Assembly (NCBI RefSeq): GCF_000378385.1
Contig: NZ_KB899664.1
Span: 186,001 to 250,000 of the forward strand
Direction of reading: 5' to 3'
Origin: Paenibacillus daejeonensis DSM 15491
Lineage (GTDB): Bacteria > Bacillota > Bacilli > Paenibacillales > Paenibacillaceae
DNA: 64,000 bases
The translations under genes and the position numbers were made by a program. Under the pieces are notes generated by a model, which saw only the letters and a program-made list of their open reading frames with translations, was not told the origin of the DNA and did not search any database. Below are positions 16,845 to 24,889 of the stretch, piece by piece; the stretch's first letter is position 1, and each line of letters starts with the position of its first letter.

Positions 16845-16959
16845 TAAGCAAACCATGACAGCGGTCATGGAGGAGAAGACGAACAGAGAAATCGACTGGA
16901 CCACCAGAGATTCGAAGCGTGTGCTGTTATACCAGCACCCTTCGAATCTTTCTTTTTTT
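16845..16959 (+). ncRNA. Candidate small RNA or attenuator leader
   Basis: The transcript predicted from the promoter at 16810 would be about 115 nt. It contains a perfect 7-bp hairpin with a four-base loop (CCATGAC at 16853-16859, GTCATGG at 16864-16870), an unpaired purine-rich middle (GGAGGAGAAGACGAACAGAG), and a terminator hairpin. Two readings fit: a free-standing small RNA whose purine-rich loop could bind targets, or a leader that attenuates the gene at 17099. No known riboswitch or T-box signature was recognised. Confidence 0.45.
16908..16959 (+). terminator. Intrinsic terminator of the short transcript
   Basis: AGATTCGAAG (16908-16917) pairs with CTTCGAATCT (16940-16949), and an inner stem GTGCTG/CAGCAC extends it. 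TCTTTTTTTC follows. It lies 140 nt before the start of the next gene. Confidence 0.85.
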
Positions 16960-17098
16960 CTCCGAGCATCTCGGTTGGAGGGGAGGGATGAAGGTCGGGG
17001 GAGCGCTCCGGCTCCATGAAGTAAGATTCGTTTCACCAAATACTGCTTGGCAGCGGGGGTCATGATCGGCGCTGCAAGCCAAAGGATGGGATAACCCA

Positions 17099-18007
17099 AT
17101 GAAGAATCGCCTATTTACCAAAGTAACGATCTCCACTGCAACCGTCGTATTATTCGCGTCTGTCGTCACGTATGCTGCCGTCTCGGGGAACAAGCCAAGT
17201 GCTGCCCCACTCGCAGGGGCTGCCGCTCCAATTGAAGAGAATGTGGCTGCTAACGCCAACGAAGCGGTAGAGCCGCAAGAAACAGCAGAAGCTGAAGCAG
17301 CTGCACCAGCTGAAGAGCAAGTGGAAGCAGCAGTGGCTACAGAGGAAGCTACCCAAGAAAACACGGAAGCGGCAACTTCTGCTGCATCAACGCAGACATC
17401 AGAGAGCCGCAATGATCAGGTTGAAGCAGCTGCTTCCCCAGCCGCTCAAAAGAACGGCGTAACCGAAGCTGCCCCAGCGACATCCAGCCCAGCAACAACT
17501 ACAACTACAACAACCAGCACGCCTGCTGCACAGCAGACGTCCCAGCCATCCGCAGCGAGCCAACCAGCGAGCAAGCCGGCTACTAGCCAGGCCACGCAAC
17601 CGGCAACTGCACCTGCAGCTTCTACACCGGCAGCTAGCCAACCGAAGCAAGAGACGGCTGCACCAGCCGCATCGACCGCTCCAGCAGCGAAGTCCGAGCC
17701 TGCAGCTACACCAGCTCCGGCACCAAGCAAGACGGAAGAAAAGTCTAAATCGGTAAACTTCGTCAACCAACAATCGAGCAAGCCTAAATCCGTTCCGGCT
17801 CCTGTGAAAGAAGAGAGCAAACCGAAGGAAGCGCCGAAGTCGCAGAGTTCGTCGCCTGCTCCAGCTGCTGCGCCAGCACCAACGCCGGCACCAGCGCCAA
17901 CACCAGCTCCGGCTCCTACCCCTGAGCCTGCTCCAACGCCAGCACCAGCCCCTGCTCCAGCCCCTGCTCCAGCCCCGGCGCCAGCTGATGAAGAAGAAAT
18001 TTGCTAA
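17099..18007 (+). CDS. Secreted Ala/Pro/Thr-rich low-complexity protein
   Basis: The protein has 302 residues. A signal peptide or membrane anchor covers about residues 5-30 (TKVTISTATVVLFASVVTYA). The remainder is almost entirely Ala, Pro, Thr, Ser, Glu and Gln, ending in a PAPAPTPAP tract and then DEEEIC. There is no globular domain; such sequences act as wall-spanning stalks or spacers. The only cysteine outside the leader appears to be the last residue, an unusual placement suited to a disulfide or thioether link. The next gene starts 14 nt after the stop and encodes an SLH protein with a thioredoxin-like WC site. The two form an operon and may work together at the cell surface. Confidence 0.7.
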   Translation: MKNRLFTKVTISTATVVLFASVVTYAAVSGNKPSAAPLAGAAAPIEENVAANANEAVEPQETAEAEAAAPAEEQVEAAVATEEATQENTEAATSAASTQTSESRNDQVEAAASPAAQKNGVTEAAPATSSPATTTTTTTSTPAAQQTSQPSAASQPASKPATSQATQPATAPAASTPAASQPKQETAAPAASTAPAAKSEPAATPAPAPSKTEEKSKSVNFVNQQSSKPKSVPAPVKEESKPKEAPKSQSSSPAPAAAPAPTPAPAPTPAPAPTPEPAPTPAPAPAPAPAPAPAPADEEEIC

Positions 18008-18021
18008 GTAAAGGAGACCCT

Positions 18022-20850
18022 ATGCAACCATTGAAATCTACACGCAGATTTATTGCACTATTACTGGCATTTGTTCTGACATTGCCCCTCATTCCTACAG
18101 GTTCGGCCCAAGCGGCCGAACCTCCGGCTCAGGCGGAGACACCCATCGTCACCGAGGCGTTTGACTATTTCAAACGTGTCTATCCCTCACTGAGCCAAAC
18201 AGATCACGTCTTCGAGACGGTGACCTCACATGAGTTGTCCACCCTGTTGGATAGCGAAGGTACATACCTGGTGCTGATTGGTGGGGCATGGAGTGAAGCA
18301 ACGCAAGCACAAATCGCCGAAATTAATGCACAGGCCAAAGCCTACGGCGTGGAGAAGATCTACAACTTCGACACGCGTCTGGATGGTAAAAACATCGACA
18401 TTACGAATGAAGCAGGAGATAACCGCGACAAGAAGCTGTATGTTGAGCTGGTGAACAAATACTTGCTGAACCTGCCGGACATTCAGGACAAAGTGACGTA
18501 TCTGGAAGGCGAGACGACAGTTGAAGCCAAGAAGATTACGGCGCCATTCCTGTTCGCTTACGAGAAAGGTCGCACGGTAGAGAGTGAAGCAGCGCCGATC
18601 ATCGCTTCTGCTTCATCGAACTGGAATCAGGTGTTGGATGCAATCTCGATCGAAACGAACGGTCAGAAGGTCGCGCAGCATGACATCTTTACAGCCGAGG
18701 ACTACTTTACCAAGGTGTATGACGATAAACTCGACCGTGAGATTTTCCGCGGAAAAGAAGTCGTATTCGAGCATGTCACCTACCATGAGCTGCAAGAGCT
18801 GCTCAAGACAGAAGGCACCCATAACATCGTTATTGGCGGCTCGTGGTGCCCGAACACCCAGCCGGTCATCGGTCTGATCAATGATGCGGCGCTGGACAAA
18901 GGAATTACGAAGATCTACAACTTTGATACAAAGCTTGACGGCGGTGTCTATGGTACTGGAGGTAACGACTTCCAAATTCGTACTACGGATCATCGGTATG
19001 CCAATCTGTATGTGGACCTGGTTAACGAAAATCTGCCGAATCTAACGACATACAATGCAGGTCAAAATCCGCCTACACGCATCAGCTATCAGGCGAATGG
19101 GGAAACGGTCTCAGCCACACGTCTGCAGATCCCGTACCCGTTCATCTATGACAAGGCTGCGGTAAATGCGCAAGGCCAACCAGCACCAATTCTTGGTCAT
19201 GTTGAGCTGATGTATACATGGACCAACATTGTTGAGGGGCATCAATCGGGTAATCGCGCACGCTACCAGCAAGCCCTGGACCTGCTCTACTCCCGTCTGG
19301 AACTGAGCCCATCGGGTCTGGCAGGCGTGGCACCAAGCTACATCGGATCCACGAACGGCCGGATCACTGGTACCACGACAGCGCTGGAATACAAGCTGGC
19401 GAACAGCGAGACGTACACTCGTGCAACTAATGAACAAGTAACTGATCTAGCACCAGGGACATACCACGTCCGCTATGCAGCCAAAACAGGCTATAACGCA
19501 GGCGCTACGAACCCGACAGACCTGTACTACAGTGCAGGACCGGCTGTAGAAGTAGTCGTACCTGCTTCGACCACAAATCCGCCAACCAGCGGACCTACTC
19601 CTACAACGCCGCCACCTACGACACCGGTAGATGAGGAAGAAGAGACCGAAACGCCTGGCGAAGAGACGCCGGGAACGACGCCTCCTACCTCCGTTACGGT
19701 AGAGGTGACGGTTGATGAGGAGACGGGTTATGCGGTAGCGGCAGCTACAGCAGAATCGGTTGAAGCTCTGATCGCCACTGCCAAACTGGTGGAGGCTGCT
19801 GGAGAGCAAGCTGTGGTTGAGTTTAATGTGAATCCAGGCTCTGCCGCTACGGTACAGCTGACGATTCCTAGAGCCGCATTTAACGCTCTGGCATCGGGTA
19901 CAGATGCTGCCATTAAGCTCGCTTATGGCAATCTCGGTACGCTCCTCTTAGATGCCAATGCGGTTCAGAGCATCAGTGCAGCGGCAGGAGATGGAGATAT
20001 TAGTTTCATTATCGGCAAGTCCTCTCTGACCGAGGAAGGTCAAGAAGCACTTGGTGATCGTCCAGTTTATGATATCAGCGTATTCGCTGGCGAGACACCA
20101 ATCGAGACGTTTGCTGGCAGCACGATTCACGTCAGCCTGCCGTATACACTGGCTGCTGGTGAAAGTCCGGAAGCCATTATTGTCTACGCCGTATCCGCTG
20201 AGGGTGATCTGGAAACGCTGCGCGGACGTTATGTCGCCGGCACGCGTACGGTTGATTTTGATACGACACATTTCTCCCAATTCATCATCGGATACAACCC
20301 GGTTGTGTTCGCTGACGTGGCTTCCTCCGCGTGGCATGCCCAGGCGATCAGCTTCCTGGCAGCCAGAGGCATCACTAACGGTACCGATGCCGATCATTAT
20401 AGCCCAAGTGCGCAAGTGACGCGCGGACAATTTATCGTCCTGCTGCTGAACAGTTATGGCATCACGCCACAGGCTGGCGCAACTGACAACTTTGCTGATG
20501 CGGGTAACAAGTACTACACGGATTACCTGGCTGCCGCCAAACAGTACGGTATCGCGCAAGGCTCGGGCGACAATCGCTTCGCGCCAGAGGACGCGATTAC
20601 CCGTCAAGAACTGTTCACACTGCTGTACCGCGCCCTGGATACGCTCGGCGAACTGCCGGAAGCGGCTGCAGGTGCAGCTACTGACAGCTATAGCGATGCA
20701 GACCAGATCGCGCCATATGCGCGTGAAGCATTCGACGCGCTCGTAGCTCGCGGTATCGTGCAAGGCAACGATGGCAAGCTGGACCCACGGGGATTGACAA
20801 CCCGCGCCCAAGCTGCACAAGTCTTGTACAATCTGCTGTCGCAAGATTAA
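18022..20850 (+). CDS. SLH-domain surface protein with two thioredoxin-like modules
   Basis: The protein has 942 residues from the ATG at 18022, which follows AAAGGAG. The signal peptide ends at AQAAEP. Two homologous modules span about 44-205 and 226-400, each with YNFDTxLDG and a strand leading to GG(A/S)W. The second has SWCPNTQP (Cys276), like a thioredoxin-fold WC motif; the first has AWSEATQ with Ser91 in place of that Cys. A Pro/Thr/Glu-rich linker (about 517-557) and a beta-rich region follow. Three S-layer homology domains (about 761-803, 822-865, 887-942) should bind pyruvylated wall polymer. It is probably anchored outside the membrane. The redox role is inferred. Confidence 0.8.
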   Translation: MQPLKSTRRFIALLLAFVLTLPLIPTGSAQAAEPPAQAETPIVTEAFDYFKRVYPSLSQTDHVFETVTSHELSTLLDSEGTYLVLIGGAWSEATQAQIAEINAQAKAYGVEKIYNFDTRLDGKNIDITNEAGDNRDKKLYVELVNKYLLNLPDIQDKVTYLEGETTVEAKKITAPFLFAYEKGRTVESEAAPIIASASSNWNQVLDAISIETNGQKVAQHDIFTAEDYFTKVYDDKLDREIFRGKEVVFEHVTYHELQELLKTEGTHNIVIGGSWCPNTQPVIGLINDAALDKGITKIYNFDTKLDGGVYGTGGNDFQIRTTDHRYANLYVDLVNENLPNLTTYNAGQNPPTRISYQANGETVSATRLQIPYPFIYDKAAVNAQGQPAPILGHVELMYTWTNIVEGHQSGNRARYQQALDLLYSRLELSPSGLAGVAPSYIGSTNGRITGTTTALEYKLANSETYTRATNEQVTDLAPGTYHVRYAAKTGYNAGATNPTDLYYSAGPAVEVVVPASTTNPPTSGPTPTTPPPTTPVDEEEETETPGEETPGTTPPTSVTVEVTVDEETGYAVAAATAESVEALIATAKLVEAAGEQAVVEFNVNPGSAATVQLTIPRAAFNALASGTDAAIKLAYGNLGTLLLDANAVQSISAAAGDGDISFIIGKSSLTEEGQEALGDRPVYDISVFAGETPIETFAGSTIHVSLPYTLAAGESPEAIIVYAVSAEGDLETLRGRYVAGTRTVDFDTTHFSQFIIGYNPVVFADVASSAWHAQAISFLAARGITNGTDADHYSPSAQVTRGQFIVLLLNSYGITPQAGATDNFADAGNKYYTDYLAAAKQYGIAQGSGDNRFAPEDAITRQELFTLLYRALDTLGELPEAAAGAATDSYSDADQIAPYAREAFDALVARGIVQGNDGKLDPRGLTTRAQAAQVLYNLLSQD

Positions 20851-20873
20851 TCTTTGCAAGCCTTCATAGCACG

Positions 20874-20908
20874 AAGGGATGGAGTCGGTGACGATTCCAT
20901 CCCTTTTT
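20874..20908 (+). terminator. Intrinsic terminator after SLH gene
   Basis: AAGGGATGGA (20874-20883) pairs with TCCATCCCTT and is followed by TTT. It lies 23 nt after the stop codon. Confidence 0.88.
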
Positions 20909-21022
20909 GTGATGTTGCGACCATCGTACCTGCCAACTCCATCTAAGACTGATATAATAGAAGCCGGAGACTGTATGACGTGCGCTCATGCAGGCATCAC
21001 GAACCGGCAGAGGAGTCTGAGT

Positions 21023-22153
21023 ATGAAAGCCATCCTGATCGATGACGAGCGTCTGGCTCTCGATTACTTGACGAAACAACTGAACGGGATTACGGAAGTC
21101 AGTATTGGAGTAGTGGGGAGCTATATGGATCCATTGGAGGGCAAGGCTGCTGTCGCAGAGCAGCAACCGGACATTGTCTTCCTGGATATTCATTTGCCCG
21201 AGATTAGCGGATTGGAGCTGGCCGAACAGCTGCTGGAGCTGCGGCCCCAATTGCACATTGTATTCGTTACAGCCTATGACGACTACGCGGTCAAGGCATT
21301 CGAACTGAACGCCATCGACTACGTCGTCAAGCCGTTCAGCCGGGACCGATTGGCCAAAACGCTGGTCCGCATACGTCAACGAAGCGCCGAGACGCCCCCG
21401 GTCGTCACCACTGCGGATCGTCCGCTCGGCGTACGGTTATTCCGGCAGTTGCTGGTCGAATCGGCGAGCGGAGAGGTGTTGTCCATGAACTGGCGGACTT
21501 CCCGTGCTCAGGAGCTCTTCCTGTATCTGATGCATCACCGGGGAAGACTGGTGCGCAAGGAAGAACTGGCCGAGCTGCTATGGCCGGATTTTGACCTAAA
21601 GCGGGCCTACCCGCAGCTGTACACGACCGTCTACCACATTCGCAAGGCGTTGGAAGCTTATGGGGAGCGGTTTCAGCTCGTCAGTGCATCCGACGGCTAC
21701 CGGCTGGAGCTGGATCGCGTGGATCTCGATGTGGAGCAATGGGAACGTGAGCTGCGTGAGCTGCCGGCGCTGGATGCAGCATCTGCCGCGCGTTACGCAG
21801 CACTGCTCGAAGCCTATGAAGGCGACTATCTGGAGGATCATGATTATTGGTGGGCCGAAGGAGAGCGTCATCGTCTCAGCCTGCGGTGGCTGGAGACGGG
21901 TCTTCGTCTGGCGCGCTGGTATGCATCGCATGGCTTTCCGGATAAGGCGCTGACCCTCTACCATCAGCTGAGCGTACGCCAGCCGCAGGAGGAGGAGTTG
22001 CATCTGGGGCTGATGCAGCTGTATGCCGCTGCGGGAAACCGGGCCGCCGTGGATCGCCAATATCGGCAGATGCGACAGTTGTTACGGGAAGAGCTGGGAG
22101 AGGAGCCGGGGCCAGGCACGGTAGCTTGGTACACGGCATGGTCTGGCACCTAA
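21023..22153 (+). CDS. Response regulator with BTAD-type output (first twin)
   Basis: The protein has 376 residues from the ATG at 21023, preceded by GAGGAG; a longer reading from 20879 would run through the terminator loop. The receiver domain (1-120) has the acidic pair Asp7/Asp8, phospho-acceptor Asp55 (IVFLDIHLPE) and the YVVKPF lysine. A winged helix of OmpR/SARP type follows at about 135-225 (RKEELAELLWPDF, then YTTVYHIRKAL). A bacterial transcriptional activator domain of helical repeats occupies about 230-376. It is an intact phosphorylation-dependent regulator. No histidine kinase lies next to it. A weak promoter (CTGCCA, 17 nt, TATAAT at 20953-20958) precedes it. Confidence 0.88.
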   Translation: MKAILIDDERLALDYLTKQLNGITEVSIGVVGSYMDPLEGKAAVAEQQPDIVFLDIHLPEISGLELAEQLLELRPQLHIVFVTAYDDYAVKAFELNAIDYVVKPFSRDRLAKTLVRIRQRSAETPPVVTTADRPLGVRLFRQLLVESASGEVLSMNWRTSRAQELFLYLMHHRGRLVRKEELAELLWPDFDLKRAYPQLYTTVYHIRKALEAYGERFQLVSASDGYRLELDRVDLDVEQWERELRELPALDAASAARYAALLEAYEGDYLEDHDYWWAEGERHRLSLRWLETGLRLARWYASHGFPDKALTLYHQLSVRQPQEEELHLGLMQLYAAAGNRAAVDRQYRQMRQLLREELGEEPGPGTVAWYTAWSGT

Positions 22154-22249
22154 CCGACGAGTGTTAGTGAGGCTGTGGAGATTTTGTATAGCTGGACAAG
22201 TTACAATGGCGCCTTAGGAATCTGATGAATGGGCAGGAGGCGCCAATAG

Positions 22250-23248
22250 ATGAGAGTCATGCTGGTGGATGACGAATGGTTAGCGTTGCAAGGATTGGAA
22301 AACCGGCTTAGAAAAGCAGGCGGACTGGAGATTGTAGGCATGTATCAGGATCCCAAGGAAGGTTATCAGGCGGCGCTCCAGCTGCGGCCGGATTTGTTGT
22401 TCCTGGACATTGACATGCCGGAGCTCAATGGGTTGGCTTTTGCAGAGCGTATTAATTTGCTGCTGCCGCAGATTCAGATTGTTTTTGTGACGGCACATAG
22501 CCGCCACGCGATTGCAGCGTTTGAACAGGAAACGCTGGACTATCTGCTCAAGCCGCTGCAATCGGAACGGCTGAAGCAGACGCTGGAGCGGGCAAGAGAC
22601 AAACTCCATGCAGGTACGCCTGTACAGAATCAAACGTTGCGAATTCGATTGCTTGGCGGGTTGGGGCTCGAAACCGACGCGGGAGAGAAGCTACTACCAG
22701 CTTGGCGGACGCAGAAAACGAAGGAGCTGTGTGCATACCTGCTGCACGTAGATGGCCGATTGGTCCGCAAAGAAGTGCTGGCGCGTCTGCTGTGGGATGA
22801 CTTTGAGGAAGCCAAGGCGTACGCCCGTCTGTATACAGCCGTTTATCAGCTCCGTAAGGTGTTGGGGGAGAGCGGCTTGCAGGTGCTCAGTGCCGATGAG
22901 GGCTATTGGGTGCCCAGAGAAGGCGTGCAAACCGATGTGGAGCGTTGGGAGCGCGGCGTAGCCAAAGCCCCAGAATTGACCCGGCACACGCTGCACCTGC
23001 ACATTGAGCTGATTGGCATGTACCGGGGGGATTATCTGGAAGGCCTGGATTACTCGTGGGCAGAATCGCGGCGTCAGCAGCTGCGGATCATCTGGTATTA
23101 CCATGCGATGAGGGTGGCGCGGCTTCTCAAGGAGGAGCGTCTGACGTTTGAAGCAAGAGCCCTGTGCGAGCAGATCAAGGCGCGCTATCCGCAGGAGCTG
23201 GAGAGTGAAGTTTTATACAAAGAGTTAGAAAATCAGAAGATAGGGTAG
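22250..23248 (+). CDS. Response regulator with BTAD-type output (second twin)
   Basis: The protein has 332 residues and is a paralogue of the gene 97 bp upstream, with the same domain order. The receiver (1-118) has Asp7/Asp8, Asp53 (FLDIDMPE) and LLKPL. The winged helix reads RKEVLARLLWDDFEEAKAYA and RLYTAVYQLRKVL. The BTAD part is shorter than in its twin by about 40 residues. CAGGAGG lies before the ATG. Tandem duplication is likely. No kinase is encoded nearby, so the input could be an orphan kinase or acetyl phosphate. Targets are unknown. Confidence 0.87.
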   Translation: MRVMLVDDEWLALQGLENRLRKAGGLEIVGMYQDPKEGYQAALQLRPDLLFLDIDMPELNGLAFAERINLLLPQIQIVFVTAHSRHAIAAFEQETLDYLLKPLQSERLKQTLERARDKLHAGTPVQNQTLRIRLLGGLGLETDAGEKLLPAWRTQKTKELCAYLLHVDGRLVRKEVLARLLWDDFEEAKAYARLYTAVYQLRKVLGESGLQVLSADEGYWVPREGVQTDVERWERGVAKAPELTRHTLHLHIELIGMYRGDYLEGLDYSWAESRRQQLRIIWYYHAMRVARLLKEERLTFEARALCEQIKARYPQELESEVLYKELENQKIG

Positions 23249-23266
23249 CGGACTGTCCGAAGCTAA

Positions 23267-23800
23267 ATTTATAATCCACTATTTTTTGCAATAGGGGCTA
23301 TAAGTATAGTTGCTTTTTCAGGTCTTATCAGTGCGAGGCCTGAGAAAACTATTCCTGAAAAAGTAAATGAGGGCACAGCTCATATAGTCACGGGCCAATT
23401 ACAAGCAGAGTCTCAACCGAATGTGCATAAAATCCTAGTCGGAAGTTGGGACAGAGCGCTGAAGAAAATGAACCAAACAAAGGAATTTTCAGCTGCTGAC
23501 CTTAATCAATGGAATTTAATTAGTAGTGCTGACATAGGGTTGAAATTTACAAATCAGCTCTCCCAAGAGGAAGCTTTTTCTGTAAATGCTGCTTTAACTA
23601 GTAAAGAGCGGGAAGCAGCTCTTCAATACAAAGATTATTTCCCAGCAGTCTTACTCAATCAGGAACAAGATTACATGATACTTTTTTGGGAAAGAGAAAA
23701 TGGTAACGTGGTTTACATCGATATTGCTTCAGAGATAGCCGAAGATGAAAGCAGGCTATGGTATGTGTCGGGTCCTTATAAAGAAATTTTAATTAACTAA
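23267..23800 (+). pseudogene. 5'-truncated secreted protein gene
   Basis: An open frame runs from a stop at 23264-23266 to 23800. Its first codons encode a signal-peptide-like segment (YNPLFFAIGAISIVAFSGL), followed by a mature-looking protein (LVGSWDRALKKMNQTKEFSA). No ATG, GTG or TTG with a ribosome site precedes the hydrophobic segment. The first usable start, a GTG at 23423, lies inside the mature part and has no ribosome site. The DNA is visibly richer in A and T than both neighbours. The likely reading is a gene that lost its 5' end by deletion against the response regulator, which ends 18 nt earlier. If the GTG is used, a 125-residue cytoplasmic protein would result. The family was not recognised. 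Confidence 0.5.
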
Positions 23801-23831
23801 AGACTTAAGTCCTTGATTAGACTGTTGAATA

Positions 23832-23978
23832 AATGCCGGAGAGGCACGGAATCGAATCTGGAGAAGCGAAGCGTTCGCCTTTGTCCCCGGATTTCACCCC
23901 TAATAGGGGTAAAATCAAAGAAATCTGGGGACAACAGCGATCGGAAGATCGATCCGTGACTGTAGGCATTCTTTTTTT
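23832..23978 (+). repeat. Structured repeat element, copy 1
   Basis: A nested hairpin: AATGCC/GGCATT outermost, CACGG and ATCGA pairing with TCGAT and CCGTG, and a 15-bp inner helix (TTGTCCCCGGATTTC at 23881-23895 with GAAATCTGGGGACAA at 23920-23934). An apical ACCCC/GGGGT hairpin tops it. A T run (23972-23978) follows, so this copy can act as a terminator. The second copy is inverted at 47736-47859. The shared unpaired segments are TCTGGAGAA, GTTCGCC and CAGCGATCGGAAGA. Confidence 0.75.
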
Positions 23979-24033
23979 CAACAGCCTGTTAATGGGCTTA
24001 TTTTTTTCGTAAGGTTACAAGTCATGAAAAAGT

Positions 24034-24092
24034 TTGACAGTTTAACTTTTGTAGTGTGTAATATACATAAAGACCGACCGTCAGTCTATAAA
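24034..24092 (+). promoter_or_regulatory. tetR promoter with TetR operator
   Basis: TTGACA (24034-24039), a 17-nt spacer and TGTAAT (24057-24062) form the promoter. Directly downstream, at about 24068-24092, lies an imperfect palindrome (AAAGACCGAC, C, GTCAGTCTAT) with nearly the same arms as the perfect site at 24826-24850. This is a classic negative-autoregulation layout. Confidence 0.75.
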
Positions 24093-24105
24093 TGGAGGCT
24101 ATACG

Positions 24106-24753
24106 ATGCGGACGATCAAAGCACCGGAACAACGCAAACATGAGATCCTGGATACGGCCGAGATGCTCTTCACGAGCAAGGGCTACGCCAAGACGACGAT
24201 TATGGATATTCTGAATGCCGTAGGCATTGCTAAGGGAACCTTCTACTACTACTTCAAGTCCAAGGAAGAGGTCATGGATGCGATCATTATGCGGATTATT
24301 GAAGCGGATGCTGCCATGGCCCGCAGAATCGCCGCAGATCCTGATATCCCGGTGCTGGGCAAGCTGCTGCAGATTCTGATGGCGCAGTCCCCTGTACAGG
24401 GTGGAAGCAAGGAGAAGATGATCGAGCAATTTCATCAGCCGGAGAATGCGGAAATGCATCAGAAGAGCCTGGTTCAGGCCATTCTGCACCTTGGACCGGT
24501 ATTGGCAGATGTTGTCGAGCAAGGGGTAAAGGAGGGGCTGTTCCGCACCGAATACCCCAGGGAGACCGTGGAATTTTTGCTGGCTGGGGCACAAGTCATT
24601 TTTGACGAGGGGCTGTTCCAATGGCCGCAGGAAGAAGTTATGCGCAGAGCCGCAGCCTTTGTGCGGATGATTGAACAATCATTGGGCGCAGAGCAGGGAA
24701 GCTTCGACTTCATGCTGGAGCGACTGGCAGGTCCTGCAGCCGATGGAGAGTGA
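24106..24753 (+). CDS. TetR-family repressor
   Basis: The protein has 215 residues. The N-terminal helix-turn-helix (about 10-57) reads EILDTAEMLFTSKGYAKTTI and then NAVGIAKGTFYYYFKSKEEV, the standard TetR signature. The helical C-terminal domain should bind a ligand and dimerise. TGGAGG precedes the ATG. The operator pair at 24068-24092 and 24826-24850 suggests it represses itself and the export operon 24890-29304. The inducer is probably a toxic compound exported by that operon. Confidence 0.92.
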   Translation: MRTIKAPEQRKHEILDTAEMLFTSKGYAKTTIMDILNAVGIAKGTFYYYFKSKEEVMDAIIMRIIEADAAMARRIAADPDIPVLGKLLQILMAQSPVQGGSKEKMIEQFHQPENAEMHQKSLVQAILHLGPVLADVVEQGVKEGLFRTEYPRETVEFLLAGAQVIFDEGLFQWPQEEVMRRAAAFVRMIEQSLGAEQGSFDFMLERLAGPAADGE

Positions 24754-24825
24754 CGGTTAAGGGGAGCGGTTGGGAGCGGCTTGATTTTTAGCGGAGGAGT
24801 CACTACTGTACCCTTCGTCTGAGTA

Positions 24826-24850
24826 TTATAGACCGACGGTCGGTCTATAA
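24826..24850. promoter_or_regulatory. Perfect TetR operator palindrome
   Basis: TTATAGACCGAC (24826-24837), a central G, and GTCGGTCTATAA (24839-24850) form a perfect 12-1-12 palindrome 40 nt before the MFS gene. Its arms recur almost unchanged at the tetR promoter. Confidence 0.85.
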
Positions 24851-24889
24851 ACGAAACTACGAATTTATAAAAGAAAGAAGGCATCTCAG

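Noticed and set aside
16810-17019. 69-residue frame over the short transcript
   Set aside because: It begins inside the -35 box and reads through the terminator hairpin, so it is not a plausible protein.
17020-17098. Riboswitch before the Ala/Pro-rich gene
   Set aside because: A hairpin exists near 17045-17085, but no known aptamer core was recognised.
17399-17820. Minus-strand Cys/Arg- and Val/Ala-rich frames opposite the Ala/Pro-rich gene
   Set aside because: They are complements of low-complexity GCN/CCN codons, a known source of false frames.
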